A stretch of 60,021 bases of DNA from positions 1 to 60,021 of the forward strand of contig CAUJJL010000097.1 of assembly GCA_963205455.1 (NCBI GenBank), written 5' to 3'. The DNA is from Verrucomicrobiota bacterium (GTDB lineage Bacteria; Verrucomicrobiota; Verrucomicrobiia; Opitutales; Opitutaceae). Positions within the stretch are counted from its first letter, which is position 1. Each line of letters begins with the position of its first letter. Position numbers and translations under genes: made by a program. Shown one piece after another: positions 8,333 to 15,668 of the stretch. The notes under the pieces were generated by a model. That model made no database searches. It saw nothing but the letters and a program-made list of their open reading frames with translations, and was not told the DNA's origin.

Positions 8333-9394
8333 TCAGATCCAAAGGCTGAGAAACCGCTGCGCGACCCATCCCAGGAGCGCCGTAATGGGAAGCGTCAGGA
8401 CCCATGCCCAGAGGATGCGCGAGACCACACCCCACTTTACCGCGCTTGCACGCTTGGTCGCGCCCACCCCCATGATGGAGGTTGAAATCACGTGCGTCGT
8501 CGAAAGCGGAACGCCGATGTGCGTGGCCACCTGGATGATCACCGCTGCCGTCGTCTCGGCCGCAAAACCATGCACGGGCTGGAGCTTCACCATCTTGTGA
8601 CCCATCGTCTTGATGATGCGCCACCCTCCAGCAGCCGTCCCCGCCGCCATGGTCAGCGCACACAGCACCATAACCCAACGCTCCACCTTGAACTCGGGCG
8701 TACGTAGGAACTCCATCCAGAACGGAGCGTTGTCAAAGGCACCGGACTGCGTCCCCGTGAAGAGCGCCAGCGCTATGATTCCCATTGTCTTCTGGGCGTC
8801 GTTGGATCCGTGACTGAACCCCATCCACGACGCGCTCACAAGCTGCAGTTTTCCAAACAGGAGATTGATCACACGCGGGCGCACCTTCTTCAAAACGACG
8901 TAAAGCATGAACATGATGATCGCCCCGATGATGAATCCCATCAGCGGAGATATCACCATCGGAAGAACCACCTTGGGCCACAGGCCAGTATGCTTTCCCG
9001 CGGCGTCGATCACCGACCAGTGCAGCACGTGCCAGTCCCCCGCGCTCGTGCCCACCGCCGCGCCGCAAAGTGCGCCCACAAGCGCGTGACTTGAACTCGA
9101 TGGCAGCCCCAGCCACCAGGTAAAGAGGCCCCAGATGATGGCGCCGACCAGGGCCGCAAGCACCGTCACCATCGTGAGCGCATGCATGTCGACCAGCCCG
9201 CGCCCGATCGTCGTGGCCACCGCGGTCCCCCACATGGCCCCCGCGAGATTAAAAACCGCAGCCATGGCCAGCGCCTGGCGCGGGGACAGTACCTTGGTCG
9301 ACACGACCGTCGCGATCGCGTTGGCCGCATCGTGAAATCCGTTGATGTACTCGAACACCAACGCAGCGAGAAGCACCCCCAGGAAGAGCGTCAT
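8333..9394 (-). CDS. pit: PiT family inorganic phosphate transporter
   Basis: A 353-residue inner-membrane protein with about ten hydrophobic segments. The duplicated PiT signature is visible: EYINGFHDAANAIATVVSTKVL near the N-terminus and MGFSHGSNDAQKTMGIIALAL in the second half (written here in two separate blocks). GLPSSSSHALVGAL and LSTTHVISTSIMGVGATKR are further family motifs. It imports phosphate with a cation. The gene lies 12 bp downstream of the DUF47 gene and must be co-transcribed with it; DUF47-PiT pairs are widespread and DUF47 proteins modulate PiT carriers. Confidence 0.93.
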   Translation of the reverse strand: MTLFLGVLLAALVFEYINGFHDAANAIATVVSTKVLSPRQALAMAAVFNLAGAMWGTAVATTIGRGLVDMHALTMVTVLAALVGAIIWGLFTWWLGLPSSSSHALVGALCGAAVGTSAGDWHVLHWSVIDAAGKHTGLWPKVVLPMVISPLMGFIIGAIIMFMLYVVLKKVRPRVINLLFGKLQLVSASWMGFSHGSNDAQKTMGIIALALFTGTQSGAFDNAPFWMEFLRTPEFKVERWVMVLCALTMAAGTAAGGWRIIKTMGHKMVKLQPVHGFAAETTAAVIIQVATHIGVPLSTTHVISTSIMGVGATKRASAVKWGVVSRILWAWVLTLPITALLGWVAQRFLSLWI

Positions 9395-9406
9395 GGACCA
9401 GCCTGC

Positions 9407-10045
9407 TCAGGAGTACTTCAAGACGATCTGGAAAACGACGTTGCCGGCGTCGCGGCACCGGTCGATGCACTTCTCGGTCATTTCGAAGAGATCCTGGAGA
9501 ATCATGGTCTCCTTCGCGTCCGTCGGCCCGACGTAAAGCTCCCGGATCAGTCCCAGCATGACCTTGTCTGCCTCGCCCTCCGCATACTTCAGCTTCTCGT
9601 TGGCCTCCTGCACGCCTTCGAGTTTCGCGCCTTTGCGAAGCTGCTTGACCATGAATGCAACCGCTCCCGCAGCCTGACCAAGCAGTTCAGCCTGTCTGAT
9701 GAAACCCTCGCGCGGAAGTCTGCCCGGATAAAGCGAGATACGTCTCACCAGCTTTTCAACGGTCTTGGGGATTCGATAAAGGGCGAGTGAAAGCGCCTCG
9801 ATATCCTCGCGCTCCAGGGGTGTCACAAACGTCTTGCACAGCTCCTCCGTGATCTGGCTGGTGATCTGCTTGTTCTTCTGGCGGCTCTGAATAAACTCAT
9901 CGAGGTCGCTCGACGCCGTGTAGGCATTCCCCCGCTGCAGGTAGGCTGAAAAAAGTTTGGTGCTCGCCAGCACCTCATCCGCACTCGCCTCAAGCAAGTC
10001 ATAGAACTTCTCATCTTTGCCAAAGAGTTTTCGAAGCGAGAGCAT
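9407..10045 (-). CDS. DUF47 / PhoU-like protein partnered with PiT transporter
   Basis: A 212-residue all-helical protein of the TIGR00153/DUF47 family (distant PhoU relatives). The start MLSLRKLFGKDEKFYDLLEA is the usual family N-terminus; an open frame continues 28 codons further upstream but has no family-like sequence, so ATG 10045 is chosen. C-terminal residues include DLFEMTEKCIDRCRDAGNVV, the conserved helix with D/E metal-contact residues. It is the first gene of the DUF47-pit pair and is expected to regulate phosphate uptake. Its upstream 132-bp gap holds the likely promoter. Confidence 0.88.
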   Translation of the reverse strand: MLSLRKLFGKDEKFYDLLEASADEVLASTKLFSAYLQRGNAYTASSDLDEFIQSRQKNKQITSQITEELCKTFVTPLEREDIEALSLALYRIPKTVEKLVRRISLYPGRLPREGFIRQAELLGQAAGAVAFMVKQLRKGAKLEGVQEANEKLKYAEGEADKVMLGLIRELYVGPTDAKETMILQDLFEMTEKCIDRCRDAGNVVFQIVLKYS

Positions 10046-10177
10046 GGTACAAAATCGTAAGGGAAATACCGCCCCCCTTGTAAACGACCTTTCACCAGAG
10101 AATCGAGCGTTTGCTTCAAGTATTTCCACCGAAGCCAGTTAGACTCAGCGGGGTTTTGGAAGCCTTTACTCCAACGC

Positions 10178-11122
10178 CTATCTTCCGTCGTTTTGCGCAA
10201 AATGGACTAGATTGTCCGCCAGGCGTCTTTGCCATACTTTGATCTCTCGGTCCGAATATTCTCTCCAGCCTTCGCCCGTTTTCATGCCAAGTCGGCCGGA
10301 CTCTACAAGTCGCCTGAGTGTATCCGGTGCTTCACGGTCATTACATAGACTTGGGAAAAGCTGATCGCAAATGGCACGATATACATCCAATCCCCCTAGA
10401 TCGGCTGTGCCAAAAATGCCTGTGACAGGAATGCGGCGGCCAAAGCCTGCCCGTGCTACCGTATCAATGTCGTCCGGTGACGCCACGCCCTCAGCCACCA
10501 TCCACATCGCCTCGCGCTGCAACGCAAACGCTAGCCGATTTCCCACAAAGCCCGGGACCTCTTTCCGCAATATGACTGGCTGCTTGCCACAGCGATCAAG
10601 CAATGCCCTCACCTTGTCCAGTACCCGCGGATCAGTCGTCTCGTGCGGAACGACTTCAACAAGCGGCATCAAGTGGGCAGGATTCCAATAGTGCATGACT
10701 ACAAAACGCCTCGCCGTGCAGGCATGGTCAAATGCTGCACACAATCTCGAAGGAACAAAGGTGGAGGTGTTGCTCGCAAGAATCACGTCCGATCCCGTCG
10801 CTTGCTCGAGTCTTCTAAACAAGCACTCTTTTATCTTGATAACTTCCGGTACCGCTTCGATCACCAGATCCACCTCTGCAATAGCCTCTTCAAGTGCAGG
10901 CAGGCAAGCCACCCGAGCGACCACCTCATCCGCATCCCTGTCCAATAGGCCATGCTCACAAAGTGAGTCGGCGTTTCTGCGAATAGTGGATAACCCTCGC
11001 TCCAATTGCGCGGCATCTATGTCGGTCAAACGCACTTCCGCACCATGTGCCGCAAGATTGAGCGCGATGTTCGCCCCCATCGTCCCAGCACCAAGGATCG
11101 CAACGGTGGAGATATTGTTCAT
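10178..11122 (-). CDS. 3-hydroxyacyl-CoA dehydrogenase family protein (hydroxybutyryl-CoA or L-gulonate dehydrogenase type)
   Basis: A 314-residue NAD-dependent dehydrogenase. The Rossmann motif GAGTMGANIA is at about residues 10-19. The catalytic His-Glu pair appears in HYWNPAHLMPLVEVVPHE, and the helical C-terminal domain has GFVGNRLAFALQREAMW. The ATG at 11122 is preceded by AAGGA at a good distance, so the upstream open frame is not used. The single-domain length fits both short 3-hydroxybutyryl-CoA dehydrogenases and lambda-crystallin/L-gulonate 3-dehydrogenases. The nearby thiolase and CoA-transferase favour the first reading, the sugar-acid context the second. No copy of the 40-bp element faces this gene. 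Confidence 0.8.
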   Translation of the reverse strand: MNNISTVAILGAGTMGANIALNLAAHGAEVRLTDIDAAQLERGLSTIRRNADSLCEHGLLDRDADEVVARVACLPALEEAIAEVDLVIEAVPEVIKIKECLFRRLEQATGSDVILASNTSTFVPSRLCAAFDHACTARRFVVMHYWNPAHLMPLVEVVPHETTDPRVLDKVRALLDRCGKQPVILRKEVPGFVGNRLAFALQREAMWMVAEGVASPDDIDTVARAGFGRRIPVTGIFGTADLGGLDVYRAICDQLFPSLCNDREAPDTLRRLVESGRLGMKTGEGWREYSDREIKVWQRRLADNLVHFAQNDGR

Positions 11123-11443
11123 TGCTGTCATCCTTGAAAACATATCGCTCGAAGGAAAGCCCACAAGCTCGCGGAATTCGATGAATGCATTCGAACGCGA
11201 GTTACAACATGGAAAGTGCCGAAGGTACGGTAACCCGCTTGGGTCGAGTATTCCGCCCCATTCAGCCACCTGCTCATGTCTTGGACAATATGCTGCTATT
11301 GGCGCCCAGTACTTCGCACAGCGTGTCGTCGATTGCTTGCTGCGAACATTCGACTCGAACTGAATGGGCTACCTGGCGGACTGATAGCGGCGAGCCCTGC
11401 CTCCGCTTCCATTCTGCTTGATAGGCGAATCACGCAATCGTCC
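11123..11443. other. Intergenic region without recognisable gene
   Basis: Between the dehydrogenase (minus) and the hydrolase at 11553 (plus). Frames are open in several places but none shows family resemblance. It must hold the dehydrogenase promoter; I could not pick one with confidence. Confidence 0.4.
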
Positions 11444-11483
11444 ATGAGACGATCGGACCAGAGTCTGAGCAAATAGGCGTAGC
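11444..11483 (+). promoter_or_regulatory. 40-bp direct-repeat element, copy 1 (upstream of hydrolase 11553)
   Basis: Upstream half ATGAG at 11444-11448, downstream half CTGAGCAAATAGGCGTAGC at 11465-11483, with a 21-bp period. It ends 69 bp before the start codon. The upstream half keeps only ACCA of the usual A-n-n-GCCA block. No clear -10 is seen at 19 nt (CTAACG). Confidence 0.75.
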
Positions 11484-11552
11484 ATTCTGATCGCACGAGT
11501 CGCTAACGTGGCCGCCGCTCCGGAAGCCTGAAATTTATCCTAGAAACCACCA

Positions 11553-14285
11553 ATGAGAGCAATCTCAGCTTCGTTATCCGCATTACTGGTTATCGCCATC
11601 GAGATGTGCGCTACGGAACTGATCAAAAACGGTTCATTTGAACAGATCGTTCACGATTTCCCAGCAGGCTGGGTTCGAGCTGAAAATACCGGCATTGGCG
11701 CCTATGGATTGGACGCGGGCTTCGACGGCGAGCGTGCATTGAGGATCGAGTGCACCGTGCCTGGCTCAACGGCGGCGGTCTTTCAACCGAATCTTCCTCC
11801 GATACTCGCAGGAGAGAGATATGTCCTCTCCTTCCAGGCGCGTTGCGACCTAACTCAAATCGGCAAGGTGCAGGTACAAATCAAGGAAGAGTCTGCCCAC
11901 GCCAAACCCATTCTGGATGCGACAGTGGAAATCTCGGGGTACTGGCGCTCGTACCATCTTGAATTCTCGCATGCAGGTCCACCGCCCAGCAATACCTGCC
12001 TGGTGTTTTCGTTCAGCCCCTCAGGTCAGTTGTGGCTCGATCAAGTCTCTTTGCAGGGTAAAGTCGCGTCATCAGGGCAGAAAGATGTTCCGCGATGGCA
12101 GCCCCGATTGGCCTCAGTCGGAGGAAAGAATCTCGTTCCAAACAGTTCCTTCGAATGCGGCAACGATGGCTGGCTCTCGCTGGGGAGGAAACTCAGCTTC
12201 GGCGGAAATGTAGCTGGGCTTTATGGCGAAACCGTTAAAGCTGGCGGATGCGATGGCGATCGCGCTTTCCGGCTCCAGCTCGGACCGGGCCGAACGCCAG
12301 AATCGTTCTATGATTGCTGGCCACCAGAGCATATTGTTCATCACCGATTACTCGCCGTTAACCAGGGCTGGATTGAGGTAGTTCGCGGGCAAGCCTACAC
12401 GCTTTCCAGCTACATGCGAAGCGATCGACCTGGCACAAAGGGAGTTCTCTTCCTAAAATTCAGTGGCGATGCCCGCGATCCAGAATCCACATTTTCGCAA
12501 GAATTTGAACTCACGAGCGACTGGAAGCGCTATAGCTACACCGTGGTCGCCCCGGAAACCGGTGTGTTCGTCGGCATAGGACCGGACACCAGTGGAATGC
12601 CTGACGAAATCACCACATTCTGGGCAGACGCGATACAACTCGAGACCGGTGAAGCTGCCACCAGCTTTTCCACGCGCGAACCGATAGAGATAGGGTTCAA
12701 TACTGGTCGGTACGGCAACATCTACTCTGCCGACGAACCAACCACATTCGATTTGGTCGCACACAACTCCACAAGTACGCCGAAGGCGATTGCGATTCAC
12801 GTCACGCTTTCCGACTATTGGGATCAGCCACTTCCCGAAAGCGTCATCGCGCTCAGAATCCCAGAAGGAGCCACCACGCAGAAAAGGGTGTCCCTCGACT
12901 TGCCTACAGGATGGTATAGCGCTCATTTCTCATGGACACTATCCGGCCGGGAAAATTCACGAATCCTGCGCTTGGCGGTTATCGAACCGTTTGCCTACCG
13001 CAATTCTCCATTCGGCTTGAATCATGGTCCAACAACCTCTGAAGCAATCCGACAGATCATGAAGGCCGGAGTAACGTGGGTGCGTGATTGGTCCGCCAAT
13101 TGGGAGTGGGCCGAGCCTGAACCTGGTCGACGCTCCTTCACCAAAATCGATCCACAAATCCAGCGCCTGCGTGATCAGGGCATGAATGTGCTGAGTCTAC
13201 TACCTTCCAATCCATCTACCAATTGGGCGTCTTCGGCGCCAGCATCGGTACCTCCAACACTTTGGCACCGACTAGCCTATGCACCGAAGGATCCAGAGTT
13301 GTTGTTCGATTTTGTTGCGGACGCGGCAAAACGCTATCGCACCTCAATAGATCACTGGGAATTCCTGAATGAGCCGCTATGGGTACCTGATTTCTGCCTG
13401 CCAAGGAAAGGAGGGTACACGGTGGCCGACTACATCGCACTGTTGAAAGGAGCCTCAGCAGCAATCCGCAATGCCAACCCAAAGGCCAAGGTCATCGGTG
13501 GGCTTTCCATCCAGTCCGAGATGCTCCTCGGCGACGAGTTCATTAAAGGCGGTGGACTTGAGCATGTTGATATCCTGAATCTTCACCCTTACGCCGACCG
13601 ACGCACACCGGAATCCTTCATTGTCGATTTGCTGCGCATTCGGGGGGTTATGGACCAGCACGGCACACGCAAGGAGATATGGGCGACCGAAACGGCTTAT
13701 TACGGCTTGGACGAATTTCCAATGCTGCCCTGGCATCCACCCAGCAATCATTTTGCCGCTAACCGTTTACTGGCGAGTGAGCGCCTGGCCGCCGACTATC
13801 TTGTCCGCTTCTCTGCTATCATGCTGGCGCACGGCGTTGACAAAATATTTTGGCATGAGCCTCTGACCGGCGATGCAAATCAAGGCCTCAATGACGTCGA
13901 AAATGTCTTTATCGCGCCAGGCGGCGTGCCTCGAAAATCCTACGCTGCATTGTCGGGACTGGCCAATGTCCTCGGTTCAGCACCGATCTTCTCTGGCCAG
14001 TGGCAGTCAATTGTTTCGAGCACCGGAACCGTCGTTCCCGAGGTCTTGGGCTATTTGTTTGTCGCAAACGGTCGTGTCGCATTGGTCATTTGGAGTACGA
14101 ATGACAAAGCGACTGCCGAGCGGTGGGTACTTAGGCTACCGGTTGGATGCACAGGGCGCAACGTGGTAGGCGCACCAATTGAGGGTGAACGGATTCCGCT
14201 TTCGGAGTCACCCGTTTACGTCGTCAGTGCCACGCTTACTCCAGAAGAACTTTCCCGACAATGTCACTTGGAAAAGTCACCATGA
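11553..14285 (+). CDS. Secreted glycoside hydrolase-like protein, two N-terminal carbohydrate-binding modules (clan A / GH39-like barrel), paralogue 1
   Basis: A 910-residue exported protein with a signal peptide ending near MCA. Two jelly-roll modules of the CBM4/9 type follow: ELIKNGSFEQIVHDFPAGW (about 23-150) and NLVPNSSFECGNDGWLSLG (about 195-375). After a linker domain comes a TIM barrel beginning FGLNHGPTTSEAIRQIMKAG. HWEFLNEPLW (about residue 605) has the NE acid/base pair, and IWATETAYYG (about 710) supplies the candidate nucleophile Glu, the arrangement of clan A retaining enzymes such as GH39 or GH5. Substrate unknown. It shares its architecture with 19570-21930 and 53258-55660, but only this copy has a doubled binding module. 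The 40-bp element lies 69 bp upstream, and the stop overlaps the next gene. Confidence 0.8.
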   Translation: MRAISASLSALLVIAIEMCATELIKNGSFEQIVHDFPAGWVRAENTGIGAYGLDAGFDGERALRIECTVPGSTAAVFQPNLPPILAGERYVLSFQARCDLTQIGKVQVQIKEESAHAKPILDATVEISGYWRSYHLEFSHAGPPPSNTCLVFSFSPSGQLWLDQVSLQGKVASSGQKDVPRWQPRLASVGGKNLVPNSSFECGNDGWLSLGRKLSFGGNVAGLYGETVKAGGCDGDRAFRLQLGPGRTPESFYDCWPPEHIVHHRLLAVNQGWIEVVRGQAYTLSSYMRSDRPGTKGVLFLKFSGDARDPESTFSQEFELTSDWKRYSYTVVAPETGVFVGIGPDTSGMPDEITTFWADAIQLETGEAATSFSTREPIEIGFNTGRYGNIYSADEPTTFDLVAHNSTSTPKAIAIHVTLSDYWDQPLPESVIALRIPEGATTQKRVSLDLPTGWYSAHFSWTLSGRENSRILRLAVIEPFAYRNSPFGLNHGPTTSEAIRQIMKAGVTWVRDWSANWEWAEPEPGRRSFTKIDPQIQRLRDQGMNVLSLLPSNPSTNWASSAPASVPPTLWHRLAYAPKDPELLFDFVADAAKRYRTSIDHWEFLNEPLWVPDFCLPRKGGYTVADYIALLKGASAAIRNANPKAKVIGGLSIQSEMLLGDEFIKGGGLEHVDILNLHPYADRRTPESFIVDLLRIRGVMDQHGTRKEIWATETAYYGLDEFPMLPWHPPSNHFAANRLLASERLAADYLVRFSAIMLAHGVDKIFWHEPLTGDANQGLNDVENVFIAPGGVPRKSYAALSGLANVLGSAPIFSGQWQSIVSSTGTVVPEVLGYLFVANGRVALVIWSTNDKATAERWVLRLPVGCTGRNVVGAPIEGERIPLSESPVYVVSATLTPEELSRQCHLEKSP

Positions 14286-15517
14286 TGAGCGACATGAACC
14301 CGAGTTCAGTCCCAAGGCCTCGGCTCGACTCGGTGGACATCTTCCGCGGACTGACCATGTTCCTCATGCTGTTCGCGAATGACATGAATGATCCAGACCT
14401 AGGTCATGTCGCTAACGTGCCAGAGTGGCTCCGGCACATGCCTGCTGGACGCGACGGCATGACCTTCGTTGATCTGATATTCCCTGCCTTCCTGTTCAGC
14501 GCCGGACTATCCATCCCTCTCGCAATCGGACCCCGCCTTCACACGGCTGGCCGGAGTGGCGCTTTCCGGCACGTAGCCATGCGCAGCCTCTGGCTAGTCG
14601 TAATCGGGCTTGGCATGGTGAACACCTACCGTTTTCACCCCACCGCGATGCCGATCAGCCCCGCACTTTGGGAATTTCTTTTTTTCCTTTCTGTGATCCT
14701 CATATGGCAAGTTTCCCCCTCGAATCCCGGGGCGGGTGGATCAGGTCCCTTGATCAGGCGAAGCATTGGTGCATTCGTTCTTCTCGTGCTTGCCATCGTC
14801 TTTCGCGGAAGCGACGGTGGTAGCCCCACTTGGATGCGCACCAGTTGGTGGGGCATTCTCACTGCGATCGGCATTGCCTATTTCATTGGCGCAAGCGCCT
14901 ACGTTCTCCTTCGGAAAAACCTTGCTGGCCTTGTCGGACTCTTCGCCCTGCTGACTGCAATCAATATTGGAGACCGAACTGGCGCATTGCAGATTCTCGA
15001 TCCGCTACGAGGCTATTTTTCTGCAGCAGGGTTGATCGGTGGCCTGCCTTCAATCCTGGTAGCAGGTATCATTTCGGGAACCATATTGTTCGACTACAGC
15101 GCCCATTCCACAATTTCGGCACGCATCCGGCAGCTTCTATGGATGGCAGTCGCAATCTCCGCTGCCGGGATTCTACTGCGACCACCTTTCGGCATTTCAA
15201 AACCCGCAGAAACTCCTGCTTGGTGTCTTCTGTCTACCGCAATATGCTGCCTCCTGTATATCTTCCTCTTCTGGTTGGTCGACATTAGACACTTCAGAGC
15301 TTGGGCCGGCTTCGTCCGTGCAGCCGGTCGGCAGCCACTGCTTGCCTATTTCATGCCGCACCTGTTTTATTCATTGCTCGCGATCTTCGGCATAACGTGG
15401 CTCGGGTCTCATCTTAACTCCGGTCTGCCCGGCATCCTGCGCAGCTTGAGTATCGCGCTGCTTATCCTTGGATTCACCACGCTGCTCACACGATTCAAGG
15501 TGAACCTCAGGCTTTGA
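14282..15517 (+). CDS. HGSNAT-like (heparan-alpha-glucosaminide N-acetyltransferase family) membrane acyltransferase
   Basis: A 411-residue integral membrane protein with about ten to eleven hydrophobic helices. The N-terminal RLDSVDIFRGLTMFLMLFAN and DGMTFVDLIFPAFLFSAG blocks are the signature of the HGSNAT/DUF5009 group, which moves acetyl groups from cytoplasmic acetyl-CoA across the membrane onto amino sugars. A His in LRHMPAGRDGM corresponds to the expected acceptor histidine region. The ATG overlaps the stop of the upstream hydrolase gene (ATGA) and has GGAAAAG at a suitable distance, so the two are translationally coupled. The pairing suggests re-acylation or acyl handling of sugars released by the hydrolase; the actual acyl group is unknown. 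Confidence 0.82.
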   Translation: MMSDMNPSSVPRPRLDSVDIFRGLTMFLMLFANDMNDPDLGHVANVPEWLRHMPAGRDGMTFVDLIFPAFLFSAGLSIPLAIGPRLHTAGRSGAFRHVAMRSLWLVVIGLGMVNTYRFHPTAMPISPALWEFLFFLSVILIWQVSPSNPGAGGSGPLIRRSIGAFVLLVLAIVFRGSDGGSPTWMRTSWWGILTAIGIAYFIGASAYVLLRKNLAGLVGLFALLTAINIGDRTGALQILDPLRGYFSAAGLIGGLPSILVAGIISGTILFDYSAHSTISARIRQLLWMAVAISAAGILLRPPFGISKPAETPAWCLLSTAICCLLYIFLFWLVDIRHFRAWAGFVRAAGRQPLLAYFMPHLFYSLLAIFGITWLGSHLNSGLPGILRSLSIALLILGFTTLLTRFKVNLRL

Positions 15518-15583
15518 AATTGGCCCACATGCCGTCTCACAATTTCTTGCAGGCTACCCACACGCTCCTCAATTCCGCAACCT

Positions 15584-15623
15584 CTGAGAGGATAGTGCCA
15601 AATATTGAGCGTTAAAACGTAGC
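15584..15623 (+). promoter_or_regulatory. 40-bp direct-repeat element, copy 2 (upstream of GH2 15669)
   Basis: Upstream half CTGAG at 15584-15588 followed by A and GTGCCA. Downstream half TTGAGCGTTAAAACGTAGC at 15605-15623. The period is 21 bp. A CAAACT hexamer starts 20 nt downstream, an imperfect -10. A transcript from it would start close to 15655, which argues against the GTG at 15657. Confidence 0.8.
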
Positions 15624-15668
15624 TTTTATGGGAAGCAAAGTGGCAAACTCGCCCACGTGAACGCCAGC

